A stretch of 8,955 nucleotides of DNA from an uncultured Campylobacter sp. (GTDB lineage: Bacteria; Campylobacterota; Campylobacteria; Campylobacterales; Campylobacteraceae): positions 1 to 8,955 of the forward strand of contig NZ_CALIBB010000315.1 in the NCBI RefSeq assembly GCF_938045595.1, given 5' to 3'. The notes beneath the pieces were generated by a model. The model was not told where the DNA came from. It did not search any database and saw only the letters and a list, made by a program, of their open reading frames with translations. Positions 1 through 7,613 of the stretch are shown in pieces (within the stretch, counting starts at the first letter, position 1; the number at the start of each line of letters is the position of its first letter). A program made the translations under genes and the position numbers.

Positions 1-17
1 CTGCTGCAGCAATGTAA
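1..17 (+). CDS. Possible 3' end of an upstream gene (VirB2 pilin expected from context)
   Basis: Reading from base 3 gives Ala-Ala-Ala-Met followed by a TAA stop at 15-17. A gene ending here would leave a 13-base gap and an AAGG ribosome-binding site before the next ATG at 31, which is a natural operon junction. The gene normally before virB3 is the virB2 pilin, and a small hydrophobic/alanine C-terminus would fit, but four residues cannot identify it. A second possibility is the frame starting at base 2, which ends in a TGA at 32-34 and would overlap the next start as ATGA. The choice between them cannot be made inside this window. Confidence 0.3.
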
Positions 18-30
18 AAGGCAAAAACGA

Positions 31-273
31 ATGATAGTGACCGACTGCTATATGGATTTAACTAAAAGAACGAAAATCATAGGTCTAACAACTACGAGTC
101 TATTTACGATTATAATCGCCGGATTTATTTCGTGGTTTATCTTGATTTTATATTCGCTAGCAGTCGTTGCTATTTTATACTGCTTCTTCTTCGTTTTGGA
201 GTTTTTTGATGAGGATATATATGACATCATCGGCTCAAAAATGAAAATATCGCAAAATAAATTTTATGCATAG
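31..273 (+). CDS. virB3: VirB3-like T4SS inner-membrane protein
   Basis: An 80-residue membrane protein. VirB3 proteins are short inner-membrane components that bind VirB4 and help assemble the pilus/inner-membrane complex. Visible features are a basic N-terminus (LTKRTK, residues 10-15), one long or two closely spaced hydrophobic segments (about 24-58, with Gly31 as a likely break), and a C-terminal acidic stretch FFDEDIYDI (58-66), which resembles the post-membrane part of VirB3. Length and position directly before virB4 agree with the family. The start at 31 is favoured by AAGG at 18-21, nine bases upstream; the ATG at 52 (MDLTKR) has no visible ribosome-binding site. The frame is open to the left edge, so a longer protein cannot be fully excluded. 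In Campylobacter pTet-type plasmids VirB3 is fused to VirB4; here a stop and nine bases separate them. Identification rests on size, topology and context more than on residue conservation. Confidence 0.75.
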   Translation: MIVTDCYMDLTKRTKIIGLTTTSLFTIIIAGFISWFILILYSLAVVAILYCFFFVLEFFDEDIYDIIGSKMKISQNKFYA

Positions 274-282
274 GTTATAAAA

Positions 283-2787
283 ATGGCTCACGGAATAATA
301 GGAGTAATCAAAGAGTGGAATCAAAACAAAAAGAAAGAAAAATTAAAAAAAGAGCTTAGCATTGAAGTAAGCCAAGAAAAATCAAGCGTTAAAAATAAAA
401 CAGGAAACGATGTTTTATCAAAAATCAATAAGATCAATAAAAAAGCGGATGAAATTTTAATGATAGCAGAGCCGCAAATTTATACGCTAGCGAAAGAAAA
501 TAATATTGCTTGCAAATATGGCGAAAATATAATAATTACCAAAGATGGCAACGCGAGTATAGCAGTAGAGTTAAAAGGGGCGAGCTATGCCGGAATTAGC
601 TTGGACGATGAGACGGACTACCTCTTAAATCGCGTTATGTTTTTTACCACGCTAAAAGACGACGTCGAGATAAATTTAATCATCAAAAAAACTAAGCAAA
701 ATGGTAAAGACTATGCCGATAAAAATATAAATCCATACGCAAATGAGATCATAAAGAAATGGGAAACTAATCAAGATATATATGCCATAAGATACTTTTT
801 AATAATCTCTACGATGACGAAAAATATCACCGGACTGCTAGAAAGCTTTAAAACCAAGATGACTAGTGAGAAAGATGAGGAAAGTGAGGAAAGTGAGAGA
901 TTGAAGCAAAAAATCGAGCTTTTAAATGATACGTACTCAAATATCAAAAACTACTTCTCGATTTATCAGCCAAGGCAGCTAAGCGGCGATGAGATCATAA
1001 ATTTTTATGCTACATATTCAAACGCGAAAGAGACGAACCTTGCGTATACGAACGAGTTGATCACCGATAGCTACATAAGCTCATACGTCGAATTTAAAAA
1101 AGACTACATAGAGTTTTACCGCAACGACGGCACGACCAAATACGCTAGATTTATCAGCGTAAAAGCCTACGAAACTGAGCAAATCAAGTCGATCATCACC
1201 TCAAATTTAATAAAAAGCAACAACGAATTTATGGCCATGATTTATCTAAAAGCCTACGAAAAACGCAAGGCGATCAAGAAGATAAAAGACACCAAAGCGT
1301 TTGCCGTAGAGTTAGTCCGCCAAGAGCTAGATCAGTTAATGGAACTGATCCAAGCCGACAGGGAAAATTTGGTAGAGACGAGTTTTTCGGTATATTGCTT
1401 AGCCGACAGCTTAAAAGAGCTGGAAAATCGCTCGAACGAGCTAAAAAATATCTTAGAAAATCAAGGATTAAATGTCGTACGAGAGACGATAAACCAAAAG
1501 CCTCTTTATTTTAGCTTCTTCCCTAGTCGTGGAAATTTAAATGCTAGGAAGAAAACGCTAAATATCAGTAACCTAGCCACGATCGCAAATTTTGAAAACG
1601 AAGTAACCGGGTTTAATAAAAATGACTGGGGTGGCGAAGCGGTAACTACGTTTAAGCACTTAAACGGCACGCCGTATTTATTCAATTTTCACTGGCAGCC
1701 CGACGGCGATCGCCCAGCCGGACATACGATGATAGTGGGCGGAACCGGAAGCGGAAAGACGACGCTAGCGCAGTTTTTAATGACGAATTTATTTAAATAT
1801 CCGATAGATATATTCGCAATGGATAAGCTGCGCGGTATGTATATTTTTACGAACTACATGGACGGCGAGTACCACGATAGCGAGAGCGACGGCTTTAAAT
1901 TAAATCCGTTCAGCCTAGCCGACACGAAAGAGAATAGAGACTTTTTAAAAACATGGCTGCGTTTCATGGCAGAGGTTAAAAACGACGAGCACGAAGCCAT
2001 AAATGATATTAACAACACAATAGATCGCGTATATGACATGAAGCAAAATGGTCAAACGCTAACGCTTAGTGACTTTATCATATCGCTTCCAAGCGACAAT
2101 AACGAAAAGTCAAGGCTGAAAATCAGATTTGACAATTACAAAGGCTCAATATTTGACAACAAAGAGGACGCCCTAAATTTCACCAAGCAGCTGTCGGTGC
2201 TAAATATGGACGGCATACTGCAAAACAAAAAGACAGCCGCGCTTACGGCTATATATGTTTTTCATAAGTTAAAAAATAAAGCTAAAAATAGCGTAGATAA
2301 GCGCGGCTTCTTTTGTTTTATAGACGAGCTAAAGGATTATTTGCAAGACGAGACGATGCAAGAAAAAATTCTTGAGGCGATCCTAGAATGGCGCAAGATA
2401 GGCGGGGTAGCTTGCATGGGATTTCAAAGCATGAGTCTATTTAATAATATTGAGCGCGGTTCGTCGTTTTTAGACAATATTGCAAATTTCGTCATATTTC
2501 CGACAAATAGCGAAGAGACGTTAGCGGAGTTAAACGCAATGATAGGGCTAACGCCGACGGAGGCTAAATTTTTAAAAGAGACGAACTCGAATGCGAGGCA
2601 GATACTGCTAAATATGAAATTAAGAAGCGAGAGTGCAAAATTGGATATAGACCTATCGAGGCTCGGAAGCTACCTACGGGCATTTTCTTCAAGCTCGGAC
2701 AACGTAATGCTTTTAAAGCAGCTTAAAGACGATAGCCCGATCCACTGGCGAAAACACTACATAGAATTTAAAGAAAATAGGAGTTAA
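283..2787 (+). CDS. virB4: VirB4 family T4SS ATPase
   Basis: An 834-residue ATPase that powers T4SS assembly and pilus biogenesis at the cytoplasmic side of the inner membrane. The N-terminal CagE/TrbE/VirB4 domain spans roughly residues 60-430 and the RecA-like motor domain roughly 450-825. Walker A is GGTGSGKT at 486-493 with Lys492. A conserved DKxRG segment follows (514-518). Walker B is FFCFIDE with Asp681/Glu682. A sensor-type glutamine lies in GFQS (Gln715), and the C-terminal LSRLGSYL block matches the end of the family. The size is close to Agrobacterium VirB4 (789 aa). All catalytic motifs are intact. The first 55 or so residues are lysine-rich and poorly conserved in style. A short acidic EES repeat sits near residue 200. 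The start at 283 follows virB3 by nine bases with only a weak AGG overlapping the virB3 stop, suggesting translational coupling. Confidence 0.97.
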   Translation: MAHGIIGVIKEWNQNKKKEKLKKELSIEVSQEKSSVKNKTGNDVLSKINKINKKADEILMIAEPQIYTLAKENNIACKYGENIIITKDGNASIAVELKGASYAGISLDDETDYLLNRVMFFTTLKDDVEINLIIKKTKQNGKDYADKNINPYANEIIKKWETNQDIYAIRYFLIISTMTKNITGLLESFKTKMTSEKDEESEESERLKQKIELLNDTYSNIKNYFSIYQPRQLSGDEIINFYATYSNAKETNLAYTNELITDSYISSYVEFKKDYIEFYRNDGTTKYARFISVKAYETEQIKSIITSNLIKSNNEFMAMIYLKAYEKRKAIKKIKDTKAFAVELVRQELDQLMELIQADRENLVETSFSVYCLADSLKELENRSNELKNILENQGLNVVRETINQKPLYFSFFPSRGNLNARKKTLNISNLATIANFENEVTGFNKNDWGGEAVTTFKHLNGTPYLFNFHWQPDGDRPAGHTMIVGGTGSGKTTLAQFLMTNLFKYPIDIFAMDKLRGMYIFTNYMDGEYHDSESDGFKLNPFSLADTKENRDFLKTWLRFMAEVKNDEHEAINDINNTIDRVYDMKQNGQTLTLSDFIISLPSDNNEKSRLKIRFDNYKGSIFDNKEDALNFTKQLSVLNMDGILQNKKTAALTAIYVFHKLKNKAKNSVDKRGFFCFIDELKDYLQDETMQEKILEAILEWRKIGGVACMGFQSMSLFNNIERGSSFLDNIANFVIFPTNSEETLAELNAMIGLTPTEAKFLKETNSNARQILLNMKLRSESAKLDIDLSRLGSYLRAFSSSSDNVMLLKQLKDDSPIHWRKHYIEFKENRS
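876..897 (+). repeat. 9-bp tandem repeat inside virB4
   Basis: TGAGGAAAG is repeated directly at 876-884 and 885-893, followed by a partial third TGAG. It encodes Glu-Glu-Ser repeats near VirB4 residues 199-205. Because the unit is 9 bp, copy-number change would alter loop length without breaking the frame. Confidence 0.8.
1330..1350. repeat. Perfect 8-bp inverted repeat in virB4
   Basis: GATCAGTT at 1330-1337 is the exact reverse complement of AACTGATC at 1343-1350, with a five-base loop. It lies in the middle of virB4 with no T-tract after it, so it is not a terminator. It may be chance in coding sequence. Confidence 0.5.
2779..2783 (+). promoter_or_regulatory. Ribosome-binding site of virB7
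   Basis: AGGAG lies six bases before the ATG at 2790, inside the last codons of virB4. It is a canonical Shine-Dalgarno and supports the tiny virB7 reading frame as a real gene. Confidence 0.75.
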
Positions 2788-2789
2788 AG

Positions 2790-2918
2790 ATGAAAAAAGT
2801 AGCGATTATTACAGTAATGGCGATATTAACGGCATTTTTAAGCGGATGCGCAGACAAACCTAGCAAAATAGAAAGAATTAGTCCTTGCGCTTGCTATGAT
2901 TTTATAAAGGTGGGATAA
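2790..2918 (+). CDS. virB7: VirB7-like outer-membrane lipoprotein (42 aa)
   Basis: A 42-residue lipoprotein. VirB7 proteins are acylated at a cysteine, sit in the outer membrane, and stabilise VirB9 in the core complex. The signal sequence is basic (MKK) then hydrophobic (residues 4-17), ending in a clear lipobox LSGC at 17-20 with Cys20 as the lipidation site. The mature part is only 23 residues and contains ISPCACYDF (30-38); an 'SPC' segment is also found in the small Helicobacter ComB7 lipoprotein, as far as I recall. Two further cysteines, Cys33 and Cys35, could pair with VirB9, as in the Agrobacterium VirB7-VirB9 disulfide. The start is fixed by AGGAG six bases upstream. It begins two bases after the virB4 stop and its TAA is followed at once by the virB8 ATG. 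A gene finder with a normal length cutoff would miss it. Confidence 0.92.
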   Translation: MKKVAIITVMAILTAFLSGCADKPSKIERISPCACYDFIKVG

Positions 2919-3569
2919 ATGGCATTCGAAGAGAAGAAAATCGACCCAAATTTTATTTTTAGAGCCGAAAGAAGCATTAAAGCGTACATGTTTTATACGA
3001 TCATAGCTCTTGCGGTCGTAAGCGTAAGCCTAGCGGTAGCAATAGCTCTTTTAACGCCGCTAAAAGAGACGAAGCCAGTTTTGCTTAAATTTTCAGACGG
3101 TGACTCCCGCTTCGTAACCATAGACGATACGAATCTAAACGTCCGTAGCAACGAAGAGTTGCTAAAAAGCATTTTAGCCGGATACGTTAAAAACAGAGAG
3201 ATGATAAACCGCATAGACGATGTCGAGCGCTATAACGAGATACGCACGCAAAGCAGCAGGCAGGTATGGGAAGCATTTCAAGGTTTAGTAAGCGATCCCA
3301 ACTCAATTTATACGACTAAAAATTACTTCCGCAACATTCAAATTTTAAACGTAGCCGTTTTAAGCCAGAACGTAGCAACAGTCGATTTTCAAGCCGAGAT
3401 CACAAACCCTACGCGCACTGAAGTAAGTTATAAAAAATATAGAAGCGCGATAGAGTACGACTTTCACAACCAAAGCAGCACGTACGCCGATACGATGAAA
3501 AACCCTACCGGTTTTATTGTAAGCAAATACCAAGTAACGCAAATCTTGGATGAAAAGGGCTCAAAATGA
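2919..3569 (+). CDS. virB8: VirB8 inner-membrane scaffold protein
   Basis: A 216-residue bitopic inner-membrane protein. VirB8 scaffolds T4SS assembly and contacts VirB9 and VirB10 through an NTF2-like periplasmic domain. Residues 1-22 are a charged cytoplasmic tail, 24-46 a single transmembrane helix, and about 65-215 the periplasmic domain. The family's NPxG motif is visible as NPTGF at 195-199, followed by the characteristic VSKYQVTQI strand. Length agrees with the family (Agrobacterium VirB8, 237 aa). The ATG directly follows the virB7 TAA; AAGG at 2907-2910 gives the ribosome-binding site. The TGA stop overlaps the virB9 start as ATGA, so the two are probably translationally coupled. Confidence 0.94.
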   Translation: MAFEEKKIDPNFIFRAERSIKAYMFYTIIALAVVSVSLAVAIALLTPLKETKPVLLKFSDGDSRFVTIDDTNLNVRSNEELLKSILAGYVKNREMINRIDDVERYNEIRTQSSRQVWEAFQGLVSDPNSIYTTKNYFRNIQILNVAVLSQNVATVDFQAEITNPTRTEVSYKKYRSAIEYDFHNQSSTYADTMKNPTGFIVSKYQVTQILDEKGSK

Positions 3570-4837
3570 GAAATTTAATAAAACTTTCAATCGTCTCGAT
3601 ACTTGTATTAAATTTAAGCGCAACCGAGCCGCAGGAGGGGCTAAGCGAAGAGCAGATGAATCAAATCCGTGCTATTATGCGCCAAACACAAGAGCTAGTA
3701 AACGAGCAACAGCAAAACGGCTCTATGGGCGAAGATATATTTAACGATAAAAACAAAGACGTAAACAACAACATACAATCAAATTTTAAAATAAATCCGC
3801 TCGGATTATATAGACAAAGGCAGCAGCCTCAAGGAGCAAAATTTAACGATCCCAATGCCGGACAAATTCCCGAACAAGACGTAATAGACTTCGGAAGCGC
3901 ACCCGATGCCTCGGATAGACAGATGGGCAAAGACGAGCTAGAGCTTATGAAAAACGCTATCCGCAATCAAGACTTGAAAGCATTGCAGCAAAAATTTCAC
4001 TCAAAGAAATATAGCGGATACGAAAATACGCAAGTAGTCAAATATCAGCCCGATAAAACCATCAAAATTCGTACGCGCCACGCAATGGCGACGACGCTGA
4101 TATTTGATAGCGAGATAGACAATTTCGTGCTAGGCGACCAAACCGGCTTTAAAATAGAGCAAATCCCGAGCCAGCCTAACGCCATTGCGATAATTCCGCA
4201 GTTAATCGGCATCGATACGAGCCTAACGATTTTTACGAGCGACGGAAAAATCCACACCTTTTATATTTTTTCAACGGATTATAAAAATTCAAGCGATCCA
4301 AGCTTCATAGTTCGCATACAAGACGGCGAAACACAAAAAGCCAAGCTCGCTAAACTTGAAGAGGACAGCAAAGAGTATCTAACCATAAAAGACGGCATAG
4401 CCGAGCTGAAAGTCAAAAAAAGCGATATTTACAGCGGATATACACAAAAAGCCAAAAAAGAAAACGAGTGGCTGCTATCGGCTGAAATTTTTAGCGATAA
4501 GAAATTTACGTATTTTAAGTATTCAAAAGACGAAATGCCGCAAATTCCTACTATTTACGCAGTCATCGATAAACAAGATAGTCCGGTAGAAACGAGGGTA
4601 ATAGGCGATTACATAATCGCGGAGACTATAAATCCGAAATTTACGATTAAAAGCGGTGATAGCTACGTATGCGTAGATCGTAAAGAAACGCAGGCTGAAA
4701 AACTAAGAAAAGAGATAAGAAAGAATTTAAATACCGATGAAGAAGCCGTGAAACAAAGACAAAAAGAACATAGCAAAACAATAACAAAAAATCAAGAAAA
4801 ATATAATGAATCCGTAAAGAAAGCAAGGGGATTTTAG
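3566..4837 (+). CDS. virB9: VirB9 core-channel protein with long N-terminal linker
   Basis: A 423-residue secreted protein of the VirB9/CagX/TrbG family, which forms the outer part of the core channel with VirB7 and VirB10. A signal peptide spans residues 1-19 (cleavage likely after LSA). Residues 20-150 are a Gln/Asn/Asp-rich region without recognisable fold. The conserved N-terminal domain follows: KYQPDKTIKIRTRHAMATTL (from about 160), then IDNFVLGD, the GDxxxF-type block. The C-terminal domain is about 285-372 (TYFKY, PTIYAVID, and SYVCVDR). After it comes an unusual charged tail of about 50 residues. The protein is much longer than Agrobacterium VirB9 (293 aa), because of both extensions. 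Cys369 is its only cysteine, where family members can bond to VirB7. AAAAGGG at 3553-3559 supports the start, which overlaps the virB8 stop by four bases. Confidence 0.92.
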   Translation: MRNLIKLSIVSILVLNLSATEPQEGLSEEQMNQIRAIMRQTQELVNEQQQNGSMGEDIFNDKNKDVNNNIQSNFKINPLGLYRQRQQPQGAKFNDPNAGQIPEQDVIDFGSAPDASDRQMGKDELELMKNAIRNQDLKALQQKFHSKKYSGYENTQVVKYQPDKTIKIRTRHAMATTLIFDSEIDNFVLGDQTGFKIEQIPSQPNAIAIIPQLIGIDTSLTIFTSDGKIHTFYIFSTDYKNSSDPSFIVRIQDGETQKAKLAKLEEDSKEYLTIKDGIAELKVKKSDIYSGYTQKAKKENEWLLSAEIFSDKKFTYFKYSKDEMPQIPTIYAVIDKQDSPVETRVIGDYIIAETINPKFTIKSGDSYVCVDRKETQAEKLRKEIRKNLNTDEEAVKQRQKEHSKTITKNQEKYNESVKKARGF

Positions 4838-4838
4838 A

Positions 4839-6032
<1,194 letters not shown>

Positions 6033-6044
6033 AGGGGAAAACCG

Positions 6045-6257
6045 ATGCAATACGAGCAAATCAAAAGCCAAGTTAAGACTGAGCTACAAAATAAAAAAGC
6101 AAACGATAGACTACTAAAACGCATAGCAAATCAGCTAAAAATTACCGAAAAGGCTGAAGCAAGCGCCGCAAAAGAGAGGCAGAAGCTAGAAAAGCTAGTG
6201 CAAGAGAAGAACGATTTAGCAGGCGCGAGCGCAACGGAAGCAAGCCAAGAAGAGTAA
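6045..6257 (+). CDS. Small charged coiled-coil protein between virB10 and virB11
   Basis: A 70-residue protein I cannot assign to a family. It has no signal peptide, membrane segment or cysteine. It is rich in Lys, Glu, Gln and Ala and is predicted by eye to be one long helix or coiled coil over about residues 2-58, ending in a small Ala/Ser/Glu tail. It is a real gene: AAGGGGA at 6032-6038 lies six bases before the ATG, it begins 12 bases after virB10, and it ends one base before virB11. The place in the operon suggests a cytoplasmic T4SS accessory factor, perhaps touching VirB11 or VirB10's cytoplasmic partners, or acting as a chaperone. This is inference from context only. Helicobacter tfs3/tfs4 clusters also carry small genes near this position, as I recall, but I cannot show homology. 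Confidence 0.85.
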   Translation: MQYEQIKSQVKTELQNKKANDRLLKRIANQLKITEKAEASAAKERQKLEKLVQEKNDLAGASATEASQEE

Positions 6258-6258
6258 A

Positions 6259-7206
6259 ATGAGCGAAAGCATAATTTTAAATAATATTTTAGGTGTTTTA
6301 AAGCCGTATTTGACCCTACGGGCAAATGAGCTGATATTTAATCGGCCGTGCGAAATCAACATAGACTACGGCGACCACTGGGAAATAGTACAAGACCCAA
6401 AGCTAGATATTAAATTTCTAAATAATTTTTTGATCGAGCTGGCCACTAGGAGAAATCAGCGCTTCGATGAAACGCATTGCCATCTTTCGTGCGAGCTGCC
6501 AGATCCGTTTTTGCGTTACCGCGTTCAAGCGCAGCATAAATCGAGCCTATTTAATAGCGATATCGCAATTTGCATAAGAATACCGAGCAAAGAGGCCTTT
6601 AAACTAGAAAGCTTTACATTAAGTCAAAACGTGATAAACGAGGGCTGGACTTATGAAAAAATCAAAGAGCTGATCCGGGATAAGAAAAACGTACTTTTAA
6701 GCGGCGGAACTGGAAGCGGGAAGACCAGTTTTTTAAACTCGTTAATGGGAGAAATAGACCCGGGCGAGCGAGTAGTCACCATAGAGGACAGCCAAGAGCT
6801 GAGGGTAGAAAACGTAAATAAAACGCAGCTGGCCGTACCGAAAATCGCCACCGAAATTTACAGCTATCAGGTAGCGATCGATAATGCGATGCGTTTGCGA
6901 CCAGATAGGCTATTTTTGGGCGAGATAGACATCCGTAATACCTTTTCGTTTTTAAGAGTAAACAACACTGGGCATGCTGGAAATTTAAGTACCTTGCACG
7001 CAAATAATCCCAAAGACGCCATAAAGGCCATTAAAACCAATATTATTTTAGGAGGTGGCCTATCAAGCGTGGATGATCGCATGCTAGATAGCCTTATCGT
7101 CACGGCGATTGACTACATTATCCAAATAGCTAGAGTAAAAAACCAAAGAGTCGTGACCGATATTTTAAATTTAAAAGAACTAGACATTGCAAAGATCGTA
7201 GCATGA
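6259..7206 (+). CDS. virB11: VirB11 hexameric T4SS ATPase
   Basis: A 315-residue traffic ATPase of the VirB11/PulE family, a hexamer at the cytoplasmic base of the T4SS that works with VirB4 and VirD4. The N-terminal domain is about residues 1-125 and the RecA-like domain about 130-310. Walker A is GGTGSGKT at 149-156 (Lys155). The Asp box is VTIEDSQEL (Glu176/Asp177). Walker B is RPDRLFLGE at 214-222 (Glu222). The His box is GHAGNLSTLHANN (His239, His247). The hallmark Glu and His residues are present. Unusual is the sequence after Walker B: GEIDIRN where most members have GExR, so Asp224 replaces the usual arginine. Length is close to Helicobacter HP0525 (about 330). It starts one base after the small gene with a weak AAGAAGAG purine run, and its TGA overlaps the next ATG as ATGA. 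Confidence 0.96.
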   Translation: MSESIILNNILGVLKPYLTLRANELIFNRPCEINIDYGDHWEIVQDPKLDIKFLNNFLIELATRRNQRFDETHCHLSCELPDPFLRYRVQAQHKSSLFNSDIAICIRIPSKEAFKLESFTLSQNVINEGWTYEKIKELIRDKKNVLLSGGTGSGKTSFLNSLMGEIDPGERVVTIEDSQELRVENVNKTQLAVPKIATEIYSYQVAIDNAMRLRPDRLFLGEIDIRNTFSFLRVNNTGHAGNLSTLHANNPKDAIKAIKTNIILGGGLSSVDDRMLDSLIVTAIDYIIQIARVKNQRVVTDILNLKELDIAKIVA

Positions 7207-7613
7207 GAAAAGTAGCCGCGCATTTTATATACTTTACCGAAGCTGACGCAAGAGTACTAAAACGCCTATCTCAAAGGCGCAACGAAAGCAAATCGGCGGT
7301 AGTTCGGAAGCTGGTGCATATAGAAAAATATGCCGACGTGCTAGAACAGATAGAAACGAATAACGAAATAATAAGCGAATTCTTACGAGAATTCGGTCGC
7401 TTGGGGGCAAATTTAAATCAAATCGCTTATCATCTAAATGCAAACATTGCCGGTCCCGAAGAAGCTAAAAACGACCTAGAAAAGAATATGCGAGACTTTG
7501 CGGCAGCCATAAAAGAACTAAGCGCAAAAATTGAAGATTTAAAAATAAAAATAGAAGTGGAGCGTGTAAAAACGCCGAGCAATGAGGGGGCAAAAGGGGA
7601 GGAAAATGGATAG
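7203..7613 (+). CDS. MobC-like relaxosome accessory protein (ribbon-helix-helix N-terminus)
   Basis: A 136-residue cytoplasmic protein. Residues 7-38 look like a ribbon-helix-helix DNA-binding fold: a short strand (AHFIYFT), a helix with Lys/Arg, and the 'SKSAVVRKLV' second helix. Residues 65-79, GRLGANLNQIAYHLN, match the signature seen in MobC-type mobilisation proteins (typically GxNLNQIARxLN). Residues 84-121 are a charged helix or coiled coil. MobC-family proteins bind at oriT and help the relaxase melt and nick DNA, and relaxosome accessory proteins can also contact the VirD4 coupling protein. The gene is embedded between virB11 (4-base overlap) and virD4 (8-base overlap), which fits such a role. 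No relaxase or oriT is visible in the window, so a function in transcriptional autoregulation is also possible. It has no strong ribosome-binding site and probably depends on coupling to virB11. Confidence 0.8.
   Translation: MRKVAAHFIYFTEADARVLKRLSQRRNESKSAVVRKLVHIEKYADVLEQIETNNEIISEFLREFGRLGANLNQIAYHLNANIAGPEEAKNDLEKNMRDFAAAIKELSAKIEDLKIKIEVERVKTPSNEGAKGEENG
7376..7395. repeat. Perfect 8-bp inverted repeat with TACG loop
   Basis: CGAATTCT at 7376-7383 and AGAATTCG at 7388-7395 are exact reverse complements around a four-base TACG loop. It lies inside the MobC-like gene and has no T-tract, so it is not an intrinsic terminator. RNA made here could form an eight-pair hairpin with a UACG loop closed by U-A. 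Confidence 0.55.
7592..7602 (+). promoter_or_regulatory. Strong ribosome-binding site that fixes the virD4 start at 7606
   Basis: AAAAGGGGAGG ends three bases before the ATG at 7606, with its AAGGGG core seven to twelve bases upstream. The in-frame ATG at 7582 would place this purine run inside the gene and has no comparable site, so 7606 is the better start. The site lies within the last codons of the MobC-like gene. Confidence 0.75.

Noticed and set aside
1..30. The virB3 frame is open to the left edge, which could mean an N-terminally longer protein or a fusion.
   Set aside because: The added residues are polar and unlike a VirB3 N-terminus, and AAGG at 18-21 is correctly placed for the ATG at 31.
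1330..1350. The GATCAGTT/AACTGATC stem as a terminator or regulatory hairpin.
   Set aside because: It is mid-gene, low in GC and has no T-tract; likely chance.
3550..3744. A 64-residue plus-strand reading frame across the virB8/virB9 junction.
   Set aside because: It lies within virB8 and virB9 in another frame, is rich in Arg/Lys/Ala as shadow frames are, and has no domain.
7582..7605. Earlier in-frame ATG for virD4.
   Set aside because: It has no proper ribosome-binding site, while the ATG at 7606 is preceded by AAAAGGGGAGG.
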